A program made the translations under genes and the position numbers. The notes beneath the pieces are model-generated. The model made no database searches. It had not been told where the DNA came from and saw only the letters and a program-made list of their open reading frames with translations. DNA of 64,000 bases from Pseudodesulfovibrio sp. 5S69. GTDB lineage: Bacteria; Desulfobacterota; Desulfovibrionia; Desulfovibrionales; Desulfovibrionaceae. Of this stretch, positions 17,119 to 24,794 are shown one piece after another (position 1 is the first letter of the stretch; each line of letters opens with the position of its first letter). The stretch lies in NCBI RefSeq assembly GCF_037094465.1, contig NZ_CP146609.1:1427501-1491500 (forward strand), given 5' to 3'.

Positions 17119-17733
17119 TTAGGTCAGGCCGAGCTCTTCCAGGGCCAGGTACAGTTCGCGGCTGATCCAGGCGTCGGTGGCGGCGTAGACGATCTGCTGC
17201 CGGGTGAGCTTGTCCTTGGCCCAGTTGGAGCACTGGGCGGACTTGGAGATGCGGAAGCCGAGCAGGTTCGCGGCCATGTTGCGCAGGCCGTGGGTCTGGA
17301 GGTTGTATTTGGCCGTAATGTCCGAGAGGTCCAAGAAGCCGCTGGGTTTGAAGCGGAAGTGTTTCTGCAGCCCGAGGATGTCGTCGCGCACGGCCACGCC
17401 GGTCTTGAGGATGCGTCGGTTGGCCAGGATGTCGCAGACCCCCTTTGCCAGGGGCAGGACGCCCAGCTGGAAGACGTAGGCGCAGTCCGCTGTGGCCAGT
17501 TGGAGCAGGGATGGCGGGCCGGGCTTTTTGCCCTTCTTGAACACGGGCCGGGTCTCGGTGTCGAAGCCGAGCAGGGAGGAGTCGCGCATGCCGTCGAGCG
17601 CCTCCTCGAGGTCGGAATCGCTGCGGACGACCTTGATTTCCCCCTCGTAGCGGCGCAGGGGCATGTCGTTGATTTCTTCCTTGGTGAAGGCCCGGAGGTA
17701 CTGTTGCGGGATGTCGAGGCTGTCCGTGGTCAT
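17119..17733 (-). CDS. RNase D-like 3'-5' exonuclease (DEDD family)
   Basis: A 204-residue single-domain exonuclease. Exo I motif 'LLGFDTETRP' supplies the D-E pair. The Exo II region is 'GVAVRDDILGL' / 'FLDLSDITAKYNLQTHGLRN'. Exo III 'QQIVYAATDAWISREL' has the Tyr-x3-Asp arrangement of the DEDDy group. It lacks the HRDC domains of full RNase D, as in the small 3'-5' exonuclease domain proteins. It may trim RNA or DNA; the sequence does not decide. ATG 17733 (MTTDSLDIPQQYL) is preferred; the upstream frame is unconserved. Confidence 0.85.
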   Translation of the reverse strand: MTTDSLDIPQQYLRAFTKEEINDMPLRRYEGEIKVVRSDSDLEEALDGMRDSSLLGFDTETRPVFKKGKKPGPPSLLQLATADCAYVFQLGVLPLAKGVCDILANRRILKTGVAVRDDILGLQKHFRFKPSGFLDLSDITAKYNLQTHGLRNMAANLLGFRISKSAQCSNWAKDKLTRQQIVYAATDAWISRELYLALEELGLT

Positions 17734-17801
17734 TAATGTACTTGGTGCGTTAAAAGTTTGAGGGATCGTTGTACATTCCCGCAACTTCGTCAAGTACAAG
17801 G

Positions 17802-17839
17802 TGACGTGCCCGCCCGGAAGCGTCCGCGCGGGCACGTCA
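17802..17839 (-). terminator. Stem-loop after the TPR-like secreted protein gene
   Basis: TGACGTGCCCGC (17802-17813) pairs perfectly with GCGGGCACGTCA (17828-17839). It follows the stop of the gene at 17845-18501 by 5 bp on the minus strand. A clear U-run is absent, so it may be a transcript 3'-end stabiliser or a weak terminator. Confidence 0.5.
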
Positions 17840-17844
17840 TTTCC

Positions 17845-18501
17845 CTATTCGTAGCGCAGGAAGCCGCCCGAGCAGGGGGCACTGTTGTAGCGCCACCAAT
17901 AGGCCCCGTTGCACGTTTCGGTGGCCGGAATCATGCCGTTGCGGTTGTTGTACCGCAATACGTTCTGCACGAACTGGTGCTGGGTCGCCTGCTCTATGGA
18001 GTCGATGGCGTCCGAGAGCTTGACCGTGCCGTCTTTGACGCCGGGCAGGACCCGGCTCATCTCCGTGGTGATGAACCGTTGGGAGGGGTTGGCCTCCAGG
18101 AACTTGTCGAAGGCCGCGAGCGTGGCCTCCTTGTCGCCCTTGCGGCCCTCGGACAGGGCGATGAACAGGGCGGCGTCCCAGATCTTGTCCTTCTCGCCCT
18201 GAGCCTCGGTCAGGGTCTTGATGCTCTGGTCGTATTCCCCGGCGAAGTACATGGCGATGCCCGCCTTGACCATGGAGGACTGGAATCCCATGGTTCGGTC
18301 CATGGGCTCCTGTCGCAGGGCCTCGCCGTAGGCCTTGGCCGAGGCCTTGAAGTAGTCCACGGCCCGTGCGTCATTGCGGGTGACGTAGACGCGCCAGGCG
18401 CGTTGGAAGTTGCGGTCACCGGTGTTGACCAGGCCCGCCCGGGCGGGCAGGGCCATGGCCGACACGAGCAAAATGGCTGTTATAATTAATGATTTACGCA
18501 T
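17845..18501 (-). CDS. Secreted TPR-like protein of unknown function
   Basis: A 218-residue protein with a clear signal peptide ('LIITAILLVSAMALPARA'). The mature part is helical with TPR-like repeats: 'AVDYFKASAKAYGEALRQEP', 'GIAMYFAGEYDQSIKTL' and 'AALFIALSEGRKGDKEATLAAFDKFLEANP' (parts). The C-terminus ('CNGAYWWRYNSAPCSGGF') has two Cys that could form a disulfide. No enzymatic signature is visible. A periplasmic scaffold role is the most that can be inferred. The next minus gene upstream (18518) stops 16 bp before this start, so they are likely cotranscribed. Confidence 0.65.
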   Translation of the reverse strand: MRKSLIITAILLVSAMALPARAGLVNTGDRNFQRAWRVYVTRNDARAVDYFKASAKAYGEALRQEPMDRTMGFQSSMVKAGIAMYFAGEYDQSIKTLTEAQGEKDKIWDAALFIALSEGRKGDKEATLAAFDKFLEANPSQRFITTEMSRVLPGVKDGTVKLSDAIDSIEQATQHQFVQNVLRYNNRNGMIPATETCNGAYWWRYNSAPCSGGFLRYE

Positions 18502-18517
18502 GATAAAGCCTCCTTGT

Positions 18518-19264
18518 TCAGGACATATAGGTCCTGGCTATACGGAAGATATCGTCGTAGGCGGTCTTGGTCCTGATGGCCAGCGCCATCTCCAGGGCCA
18601 TGTCCATCTTGCGGCCGGTTTCGATCATGACCCGGTCCCGGATGTTCTCCAGGTGGTTGGCCAGGAAGTCGGCCTCGAAGTTGTCGATGGCCAGGGACAC
18701 GCCTTCGGAGAAGAACCGCGAGCCGAGGTGGGGAATGAACCGGTCCAGGTTCTGACGCCCCTCGCGGCGGGCGTACATGACGAAAAAGAGCAGTTTGACC
18801 AGCAGCCGGTCGGCCTTGAGCTTGTGATCCACCGAGAGCAGGATGTCCAGGTCCACGCCCCGCGGCTTGAGGGCGTCGAACATGGCCGTGGCCATGTCGA
18901 AGGCGCGTTCCTCGGTCATCAGCGGGTGGGCGAATTTGGAATCCATGCGCACCAGGGTGATGCGCGGGTTTTCGCCCGAGGCCACGGCGTAGATGGCCAG
19001 TCGCATGAGGTCGATCTTGGTCCGGTAGTCGTCGATGAGAATCTCCTGCTTGGCCCGGGCCAACCGCCGGACCAGGGGAATGTCCAGGGCGGAGAAGACC
19101 GTTTCGAGCAGGTGCAGGATGTACGGCTCCGAAGTGGCCGCGATCTCCTCGTCCAGGATGTCGCGTCCCTTGCGCGCGTCCATGAGTTTTTTGATGGACA
19201 GCCAATAGGCGGCCAGCCCCTCAACGGGCATTTCCAATATGTCGATTTCTTGCGGCTTCTGCAT
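18518..19264 (-). CDS. Hypothetical helical cytoplasmic protein
   Basis: I do not recognise a family. The 248-residue protein lacks a signal peptide or membrane helices and looks entirely alpha-helical: 'LAAYWLSIKKLMDARKGRD', 'ETVFSALDIPLVRRLARAKQ' and 'LLVKLLFFVMYARREGRQ'. The reading starts at ATG 19264 (MQKPQEIDILEM). An in-frame ATG at 19327 would add 21 weakly coding residues; neither has a strong ribosome site. The codon pattern matches neighbouring genes and no alternative frame is better, so it is probably real. It likely forms an operon with the secreted TPR-like protein downstream. Confidence 0.6.
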   Translation of the reverse strand: MQKPQEIDILEMPVEGLAAYWLSIKKLMDARKGRDILDEEIAATSEPYILHLLETVFSALDIPLVRRLARAKQEILIDDYRTKIDLMRLAIYAVASGENPRITLVRMDSKFAHPLMTEERAFDMATAMFDALKPRGVDLDILLSVDHKLKADRLLVKLLFFVMYARREGRQNLDRFIPHLGSRFFSEGVSLAIDNFEADFLANHLENIRDRVMIETGRKMDMALEMALAIRTKTAYDDIFRIARTYMS

Positions 19265-19384
19265 GACGGACTGCTTTGGGCTTGACGGGGCGATGAAAAA
19301 AGGGACACCCTGTGCGTTGCTTTTCATCGTATCCGATTTTTAGAGGAAAAAAAATACGGTCTTTGCCGACGGAGCCCTTTTCCC

Positions 19385-20167
19385 ATGCTCAATTATCCCC
19401 AGTTCGACCCGGTCATGATTTCCATAGGCCCGCTGCAATTGCGCTGGTACGGCATGATGTACGTCTTCGGCATCCTGTCCGGCTGGCTGCTGGGCCGCTA
19501 CCGGGCGACCAAGCCGTGGAACAAGATGACGCCCAAGCTCATGGACGACTTCATCACCTGGTCCATCCTCGGCGTGGTCCTGGGCGGGCGCATCGGCTAC
19601 GTCGTGTTCTACAACCCGTCCTTCTACCTGGCCAACCCGCTCAAGATCTTCGCGGTCTGGGAGGGCGGCATGTCCTTCCACGGCGGCTGTCTCGGCGTGC
19701 TCGCGGTCTGCTGGCTGTTCGGCAGGGCCCACGGCATGTCCTTTGTCGAGGTGGGCGATTTCGTCTCCCCGCTGGTCCCGCCGGGCCTCTTCTTCGGGCG
19801 CATCGGCAACTTCATCAACGGCGAGCTGTGGGGCCGGTACACGGACCTGCCCTGGGCCATGCCGTTCCCCGGGGCGGGCGGCCTGCCGCGCCACCCCTCG
19901 CAGCTCTACGAGGCCGGGCTCGAAGGAGTGCTCCTGTTCGTCATCGTCTGGGTCTATTCGGCCAAGCCGCGCCCCAAAGGGTGCGTGGGCGCACTCTTCC
20001 TGCTCGGCTACGGCGTGTTCCGCTTCCTGGTGGAGTTCGCCCGAGAGCCGGATCGGCAACTGGGCTTCGTGGCCCTGCACTGGATGTCCATGGGCCAGGT
20101 GCTCTGTCTGCCTATGATCGCCTTTGGCGCGGGCTGGTTGATTTGGGCCTATCGCAAGTCAGCGTAA
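19385..20167 (+). CDS. lgt: Prolipoprotein diacylglyceryl transferase
   Basis: Lgt transfers diacylglycerol from phosphatidylglycerol to the lipobox Cys of prolipoproteins in the inner membrane. The 260-residue polytopic protein has the family motifs 'LRWYGMMYVFGI', 'GRIGYVVFYN', 'VWEGGMSFHGG', the signature 'GRIGNFINGELWGR' and 'RHPSQLYEAGLEG'. The essential Arg/His positions are in place. Start ATG 19385 gives the normal N-terminus. Its 3' end overlaps the convergent glutamine cyclotransferase gene by 9 bp. A lipoprotein substrate in this window is the binding protein at 59114. Confidence 0.96.
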   Translation: MLNYPQFDPVMISIGPLQLRWYGMMYVFGILSGWLLGRYRATKPWNKMTPKLMDDFITWSILGVVLGGRIGYVVFYNPSFYLANPLKIFAVWEGGMSFHGGCLGVLAVCWLFGRAHGMSFVEVGDFVSPLVPPGLFFGRIGNFINGELWGRYTDLPWAMPFPGAGGLPRHPSQLYEAGLEGVLLFVIVWVYSAKPRPKGCVGALFLLGYGVFRFLVEFAREPDRQLGFVALHWMSMGQVLCLPMIAFGAGWLIWAYRKSA

Positions 20168-20944
20168 TTCCGGAATTTCGATTTCAAACAGTCGGTCCCA
20201 GTGCTTGCCGGTGACGTACAGCCGTTTCCCGGCCGTGTCATAGGCGATGCCGTTGGCCACGCCGCAACCCCGGCCCAGCCGTTCGCGCAGGGGCGAGAGG
20301 TCGAGCCAGGCGCGGACCCTGCCGTCGCGGATGTCGATGATCGCCACACGGTCCGCCTTCCAGATGTTGGCGTAAAGCCATTTCCCTATGAATTCCAGCT
20401 CGTTGAGTAAATACACCGGGCGCCCCTCGTCGGTCACGGGCAGTTCGTCGACCTTGGCGAAGGTCTTGGCGTCGCGCCATTCCAGCCGGTCTTTTCCTGT
20501 GGACATGACGAACCGTTCGCCGTCCTGGACCAGCCCCCACCCCTCGGTGGAGTCGGCGGTGGTTCGGTAGGCGAAGCTGTGCACCGGCCTGAGGTCCTTG
20601 AGGGTGTAGATCAGCCCGACGCCCGACTTCCAGGTGAGCATGCGCAGGGTCTTGCCCTGCGGGGCGATACCCTCGGCGAACAGGTCGGGCGCGACCGCCA
20701 CGGCCTTCAGGTGGCGGCCCGTCGCGGGCTCCACAATGGCCAGGAACGACTGGCCGTAGCCGCCCGAGGACTCATAGAACAGGCCGTGAAGATAAAACAG
20801 GCCCTGGGTGGAGGTGCCGGGGTCGTGGGGGTAGGCGGCGATGACCTTGCAGCGGATGACCGGGGCGCGCGCCGCGGCGGGCGCCGTCCAGGCGAGGACG
20901 GTCAGGAACGGGAGCAGGAAAAGGACGGATTTGAGCCGGTGCAT
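20159..20944 (-). CDS. Secreted glutaminyl-peptide cyclotransferase (glutamine cyclotransferase family)
   Basis: A 261-residue exported protein with signal peptide ('FLLPFLTVLAWTAPAAARA'). It belongs to the plant/bacterial-type five-bladed propeller QC family (Glu_cyclase_2): 'DPGTSTQGLFYLHGLFYES' with 'GGYGQS', 'LFAEGIAP', 'STEGWGLVQDGERFVMSTG' (part), 'LNELEFIGKWLYANIWKAD' and 'NGIAYDTAGKRLYVTGKHW'. The enzyme converts N-terminal Gln to pyroglutamate, here in the periplasm. Its natural targets are unknown. The gene converges with lgt (9-bp overlap) and lies downstream of tetR on the same strand. Confidence 0.9.
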   Translation of the reverse strand: MHRLKSVLFLLPFLTVLAWTAPAAARAPVIRCKVIAAYPHDPGTSTQGLFYLHGLFYESSGGYGQSFLAIVEPATGRHLKAVAVAPDLFAEGIAPQGKTLRMLTWKSGVGLIYTLKDLRPVHSFAYRTTADSTEGWGLVQDGERFVMSTGKDRLEWRDAKTFAKVDELPVTDEGRPVYLLNELEFIGKWLYANIWKADRVAIIDIRDGRVRAWLDLSPLRERLGRGCGVANGIAYDTAGKRLYVTGKHWDRLFEIEIPELR

Positions 20945-20964
20945 GGGCGATCCTCGAAAATGGC

Positions 20965-21004
20965 GGAGCGGGGAGGGACATCCGGGGATGCCGCGCCCCG
21001 CTCC
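20965..21004 (-). terminator. GC-rich stem-loop between the TetR gene and the cyclotransferase gene
   Basis: GGAGCGGGG and CCCCGCTCC (9-bp arms) flank a 22-base loop. On the minus strand it ends just before a short T-run near the cyclotransferase start. It could attenuate read-through from tetR. Confidence 0.35.
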
Positions 21005-21064
21005 GGGGGGAAGGGTGCGGCCGACCGGTGCATGGTCAAGGGAGGGTGTCCGGCCGACGCACGC

Positions 21065-21697
21065 CTACGCGCGTTGTTTTACTCCATTGATGCCGCCCAG
21101 GGCGAAGCGGAACACGTGGTCCGCGAAATCCTCCACGTCCAGGCCCAGGTTGGGCCGGTGCGGGGTGAGCCGGTCCAGAATGGGCTGGGTCAACAGATGG
21201 TCGAGCATCAACGCCCAGATGTTCGAGCTGCAATAGGCCAGGGTCTGGTCCGGCGTTTTCGGGCCGAGGAGCAGGGTCAGGATATCGCGCAGCTCGTTGG
21301 CGCGCGGTTGGACCTGATGCTGGACGATGAGGTCCAGGTTGTGGCTCGGCTTGGCCATTTCGCGCAGGAAGATGGCCCATTTCTGGGCGATCTGCCCTGT
21401 GCTCTGGGTGTAGATCTCCTCGGCCAGCCCCTTGATGAACCGGTGCAGCCGCTCCTCCGGGGGTCGGTTGCCGTCGTCGCCGGAGATCCACTCCTCGTCC
21501 TTGGGGAAAATCTCTTCGAGAACGGCCGCGTACAGGCCGTCCTTGCTGCCGTAATGGTAGTTCACGGCGGCCACGTTGGCCTTGGCCAGGCCGCAGATGT
21601 CCCGCACCGTGGCCGAATCGAAGCCTTTGTCCGCGAAAACCTCCATGGCGGCGAGCAAAAGGGCTTTTTTGGTATTGACGTCCGGGGATTCGTTCAT
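21065..21697 (-). CDS. TetR/AcrR-family transcriptional regulator (CerR-like C-terminal domain)
   Basis: A 210-residue regulator. The N-terminal TetR helix-turn-helix is clear: 'KALLLAAMEVFADKGFDSAT', 'VRDICGLAKANVAAVNYHYG', 'SKDGLYAAVLEEIF'. The ligand domain ('LHRFIKGLAEEIYTQSTGQ', 'WAIFLREMAKPSHNLDLIV') looks like the CerR/DUF1956 type found in regulators of efflux or envelope stress genes. It is divergent from ispH with 145 bp between the starts. A palindrome (AAAC-GTAT-GTTT, 21742-21753) in that gap overlaps the predicted ispH promoter and may be its operator. Confidence 0.87.
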   Translation of the reverse strand: MNESPDVNTKKALLLAAMEVFADKGFDSATVRDICGLAKANVAAVNYHYGSKDGLYAAVLEEIFPKDEEWISGDDGNRPPEERLHRFIKGLAEEIYTQSTGQIAQKWAIFLREMAKPSHNLDLIVQHQVQPRANELRDILTLLLGPKTPDQTLAYCSSNIWALMLDHLLTQPILDRLTPHRPNLGLDVEDFADHVFRFALGGINGVKQRA

Positions 21698-21738
21698 AAT
21701 TAATAGCCTGCGGGCGCAAAAAACGCCTTCTGAATTGC

Positions 21739-21768
21739 TTGAAACGTATGTTTGACGAATTCTATATT
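21739..21768 (+). promoter_or_regulatory. Predicted ispH promoter with embedded palindromic operator
   Basis: TTGAAA (21739-21744), an 18-bp spacer and TATATT (21763-21768) form a plausible sigma-70 promoter reading toward ispH. Inside lies the palindrome AAAC-GTAT-GTTT (21742-21753), a likely site for the divergent TetR protein. Confidence 0.5.
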
Positions 21769-21842
21769 CCCGAGAGGTGTCGGCAAGTCAAGGGTTTTCC
21801 CAGGCCCGGCGGTTCACGGTAAAAAGGCAAGGAGCGCAGCCA

Positions 21843-22691
21843 GTGGAAGTCATTTTAGCCGAAACCGCGGGGTTTTGCATGGGCGTGGACATGGCCCTGA
21901 CCAAGCTCGACCAGTTGGTCGCCGGGCCCGACGGCCACCCCATCTACATCCTCGGCCCGATCATCCATAACCCCCAGGTCCTCAGACGTTACGCCGACAA
22001 GGGCGTGATCATGGTCCACGATCCCGCCGAGGTCCCGGCCGGGGCGCACGTGGTCATCCGGGCCCACGGCATCACCCGCCAGGTGGAGGCCTCCCTGCGC
22101 GACCGCAACGTCCGGATCAAGGACGCCACCTGCCCGCGTGTCAAGAAGGCGCAGTTGCTCATAGAACGCAACACTTCCGACGACAGCGAGCTGCTCCTCT
22201 ACGGCGAGGCCGACCATCCCGAGGTGGCCGGACTGGTCAGCTATGCCCGGAACGGCCATTTCGTGTTCGGGTCCGCCGACGAACTGGCCGGGCACCCGCT
22301 GACCCCGGGCAGACGCTATATCCTGGCCGCCCAGACCACCCAGGACCGGGTCCAGTTCGAGGCCATCGCCGAGGACCTGGTCGGGCGCGAGGACATCGAT
22401 GTGGTCGTGCTTGAGACCATCTGCGACGCCACCAAACTGCGCCAGACCGAGGCCCGGAACCTGGCCCGGACCGTGGACTTCATGGTCGTGGTCGGCGGCT
22501 ACAACAGCGGCAATACCCGCCGCCTCGCCCAGGTGGTCTCCGAACAGGGCACGCCCTGCAAACACGTCGAGACCGTGGACGAACTGCCGCTCGACGACCT
22601 GGCCCGATACAAACACATCGGCGTCACCGCCGGCGCCTCCACCCCCCGCACCCTCATCGACAAGGTCCTCGCCGGCCTCGAATCGCTGTAG
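21843..22691 (+). CDS. ispH: 4-hydroxy-3-methylbut-2-enyl diphosphate reductase
   Basis: IspH (LytB) reduces HMBPP to IPP and DMAPP, the last MEP-pathway step, with an Fe-S cluster. The 282-residue protein starts at GTG 21843 ('(M)EVILAETAGFCMGVDMAL'), with AAGGAG 9 bases upstream; the earlier ATG at 21777 lies in the promoter region. Cluster cysteines are in 'AGFCMGV', 'IKDATCPRV' and 'LETICDATKLRQ'. Other family motifs are 'IRAHGITRQVE', 'GEADHPEVAGLVSYA' and 'GGYNSGNTRRLAQVV', with 'GVTAGASTP' near the end. It stands alone on its strand, followed directly by a copy of the dispersed repeat. Confidence 0.95.
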   Translation: MEVILAETAGFCMGVDMALTKLDQLVAGPDGHPIYILGPIIHNPQVLRRYADKGVIMVHDPAEVPAGAHVVIRAHGITRQVEASLRDRNVRIKDATCPRVKKAQLLIERNTSDDSELLLYGEADHPEVAGLVSYARNGHFVFGSADELAGHPLTPGRRYILAAQTTQDRVQFEAIAEDLVGREDIDVVVLETICDATKLRQTEARNLARTVDFMVVVGGYNSGNTRRLAQVVSEQGTPCKHVETVDELPLDDLARYKHIGVTAGASTPRTLIDKVLAGLESL

Positions 22692-22702
22692 GGGAGATGG
22701 TG

Positions 22703-22815
22703 ATGCCTCCGGCGGCCGGGGGAAGGGAAAGGGAACCCTTTGAGAAAGAGTTCCCTTTCCCTTCCCGGACCTCATCCCCTTTCCCTCCTGAACTTTCTGG
22801 GCGCTTCGCGGGGCG
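22703..22815 (+). repeat. Dispersed intergenic palindromic repeat, copy 5
   Basis: Begins ATGCCTCCGGCGGCCGGGGG, core hairpin GGGAACCCTTTGAGAAAGAGTTCCC, then a pyrimidine stretch, CCTGAACTTTCTG and the end block CGCTTCGCGGGGCGG. It starts 11 bp after the ispH stop and may serve as its transcript end. Confidence 0.8.
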
Positions 22816-22906
22816 GCGGGAAACGGGAGAGGGATTGATTTCGTCGGACAGGGGAACGGGTAGGCAGAGAGGCTGGAAAAGGCACGGCCGACCGCTCCGC
22901 ACGGAC

Positions 22907-22992
22907 CGCGAAGCGGCGACAAAAAGTTTTGGAGAGTCCAGAGAACCTTTTTCAAAAGGTTCTCTGGCGGGGTCCGGGGCAGCGCCCCGGCC
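22907..22992 (-). repeat. Dispersed intergenic palindromic repeat, copy 6 (inverted, short form)
   Basis: Reads CCGCGAAGCGGCGACAAAAA, then GTTTTGGAGAGTCCAGAGAA, with the core hairpin AGAGAACCTTTTTCAAAAGGTTCTCT and an end block GGGGTCCGGGGCAGCGCCCC. Copies 5 and 6 form an inverted pair about 90 bp apart, like copies 1 and 2. Confidence 0.75.
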
Positions 22993-23138
22993 GATCGCTG
23001 CTGTCCTCATCCGTAGGGCTCGAAGACTCGCCAACGGCTGGAGGCCCGGAGGCACCCATAAAAATGGGGCCAGGCGGTCCCGGACCGGGTTTGACCGGGA
23101 GCTGACCCTGGCCCCGTTCAGGACGGTTCTGGCATCAA

Positions 23139-23400
23139 AGCCGCGTTGCAGGTACCGCCGGCCACAGTGGAGGGCCTGGATCCGGGGAACGCGGCCTCTC
23201 CTGGTACGATGCCTTGAAACCGCCAGCTATAGGAGGGGTGCCGTTTTGGGCGGCCTGTGCGGCCGTTTTGTCAAGCATAGCCTATCCTGCGGGCGGTGGT
23301 ATTATTTTTTTGCTTTCCCCGGGTGCCTGATTCGGGGGAAAAACAAAATGGTTGTCTGCACCGGGCCGAGGGCATACCCTCACCCGGTACGAAACGTGAC
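23139..23400 (+). promoter_or_regulatory. Structured leader of moaE-moaA; candidate Moco-type riboswitch
   Basis: The gene-free stretch before moaE holds nested pairings: GTACC (23152-23156) with GGTAC (23203-23207), enclosing GGAGGGCC (23169-23176) with GGCCTCTCC (23193-23201). A 5-bp CGGCC/GGCCG hairpin followed by TTTT (23251-23269) could be an expression-platform terminator. An 11-bp hairpin (ACCGGG..GAGGG loop CATA CCCTC..CCCGGT, 23360-23388) ends 15 bases before the moaE ribosome site. Position before molybdopterin genes is where Moco RNA motifs occur; I cannot match the consensus by eye, so identity is inferred. Confidence 0.3.
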
Positions 23401-23415
23401 AACAAGGAGTCGGAT

Positions 23416-23778
23416 ATGGATATCAACAAGGCCCTGGCCGATCTGAAGAAGGAGCCCGGTTTCGTCGAGAACGTGGGCATGGTCCTGGTGCACAACGGCG
23501 TGGTTCGCGGCTGGTCCCGCAAGGGGCACGAGGAGGTCACCTCCATCGAGATCACGCCCGATTTCGAGAAGATGGAGGAAATCCGGCAGGAGATCGAGGC
23601 CCGCGAGGGGATATTCCGGGCCTGGTGCCACGCCAACGCAGGCCACATGAAGCCCGGCGACGACGTGCTGTTCCTGATCGTGGCCGGCGACATCCGCGAG
23701 AACGTCAAGGCCGCGCTGGCCGACTTCCTCGACCGCGTCAAATCCGAGGCCGTGACCAAGAAAGAGATATTCGCGTAG
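23416..23778 (+). CDS. moaE: Molybdopterin synthase catalytic subunit MoaE-like protein
   Basis: A 120-residue protein, shorter than the usual about 150. It keeps the MoaE pattern 'NVGMVLVHNGVVRGWSR' near the start, 'ITPDFEKMEEIRQEIE' in the middle and 'KPGDDVLFLIVAGDIRENVKAAL' area with 'AVTKKEIFA' at the end. MoaE adds the dithiolene sulfurs to precursor Z with MoaD. The reduced N-terminal part leaves open whether all catalytic residues are present. ATG 23416 has AAGGAG at 23404-23409. moaA follows 8 bp later, supporting a role in molybdopterin synthesis for the window's Mo/W formate dehydrogenase and other enzymes. Confidence 0.75.
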   Translation: MDINKALADLKKEPGFVENVGMVLVHNGVVRGWSRKGHEEVTSIEITPDFEKMEEIRQEIEAREGIFRAWCHANAGHMKPGDDVLFLIVAGDIRENVKAALADFLDRVKSEAVTKKEIFA

Positions 23779-23786
23779 GTGTAGAC

Positions 23787-24794
23787 ATGCACAAGCATCT
23801 GGAGGACAAGCACGGCCGCGAGGTCAGCTACATGCGCATCAGCGTGACCGACCGCTGCAACCTGCGCTGCACGTACTGTGCGGGCGAGGGCATGGAGTTC
23901 ATCCCGCACCCGGACATCCTGCGGTACGAGGAGATCGAGGAACTCATCGCCATGGCCCGCAACCTCGGCGTGCAGAAGATCCGCTTCACCGGCGGCGAGC
24001 CCTTTGTGCGCAAGGGATTCGCGGATTTCATGATCAAGGCCGCGCAACGCTTCACCGACATGGACCTGTGCGTGACCACCAACGCCACGCTCATCGGCCC
24101 GGACGTGGAGCGGCTGGCCGCGGCGGGCATCAGGCGGGTGAACATCTCCCTGGACACCCTGGACCCGGAGAAGTTCGTGACCATCACCGGCCGCGACCAT
24201 TTTGCCGTGGTCCGGGAGAACATCGACCGCTGCCTGGCCGCGGGCATGACCCTGAAGATCAACGCCGTGGCCATGAAGAACGTCAACGACGATGAGCTGG
24301 GCGACTTCATCGAGTTCGCCCGCACCCATCCCGTGGACTTCCGGTTCATCGAGTTCATGCCCGTGGGCACGGAGACCGGCTGGGACGACAGCCGGGTCTG
24401 GACCGCGGCCGAGATACTGTCCGAGGCCCGGGCCTTTGCCGAACTCGTGCCGGTGACCAGGTCCGGCGAGCGCCGTCACGGCCCGGCCCGCATGTACGAG
24501 ATCAAGGGCGGCCAGGGGCGCATCGGCCTTATCTCCCCGTACACCGACCATTTCTGTTCCACCTGCAACCGGCTGCGTATCACCTCGGACGGCAACCTGC
24601 GGACCTGCCTCTTCTCGGACAAGGTCTACCGGCTGCGTCCGGCCCTGCGCCATCCCGCCCTGGGCATGGACCAGGTCGAGAAGATCATCCGTCTTGCCGG
24701 CAAGAACAAGCCCATCGGCAACGAGCTGCTGCGCCGCATGCGTGCCTCGGATCACGGCGTCTGCAAGACCCGCATGGCCTCCATTGGCGGGTAG
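23787..24794 (+). CDS. moaA: GTP 3',8-cyclase (radical SAM molybdopterin biosynthesis enzyme)
   Basis: MoaA converts GTP to 3',8-cyclo-dihydro-GTP, the first step of molybdenum/tungsten cofactor synthesis. The 335-residue protein has the radical SAM cluster 'TDRCNLRCTYC' near residue 20, 'KIRFTGGEPFVRKGF', 'TTNATLIGPDVERLAAAGI' (part) and 'NISLDTLDPEKF'. The second, C-terminal [4Fe-4S] cluster shows as 'FCSTCNRLRITSDGNLRTCL'. It ends in the conserved Gly-Gly ('ASIGG'). ATG 23787 ('MHKHLEDKHGREVSYMRIS') is chosen because the upstream reading overlaps moaE. The 3' end forms the first arm of the palindromic tandem repeat described next. Confidence 0.95.
   Translation: MHKHLEDKHGREVSYMRISVTDRCNLRCTYCAGEGMEFIPHPDILRYEEIEELIAMARNLGVQKIRFTGGEPFVRKGFADFMIKAAQRFTDMDLCVTTNATLIGPDVERLAAAGIRRVNISLDTLDPEKFVTITGRDHFAVVRENIDRCLAAGMTLKINAVAMKNVNDDELGDFIEFARTHPVDFRFIEFMPVGTETGWDDSRVWTAAEILSEARAFAELVPVTRSGERRHGPARMYEIKGGQGRIGLISPYTDHFCSTCNRLRITSDGNLRTCLFSDKVYRLRPALRHPALGMDQVEKIIRLAGKNKPIGNELLRRMRASDHGVCKTRMASIGG

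Noticed and set aside
22692..23295. Small genes in the ispH-moaE gap
   Set aside because: The open frames are repeat-derived and low-complexity with no ribosome sites.
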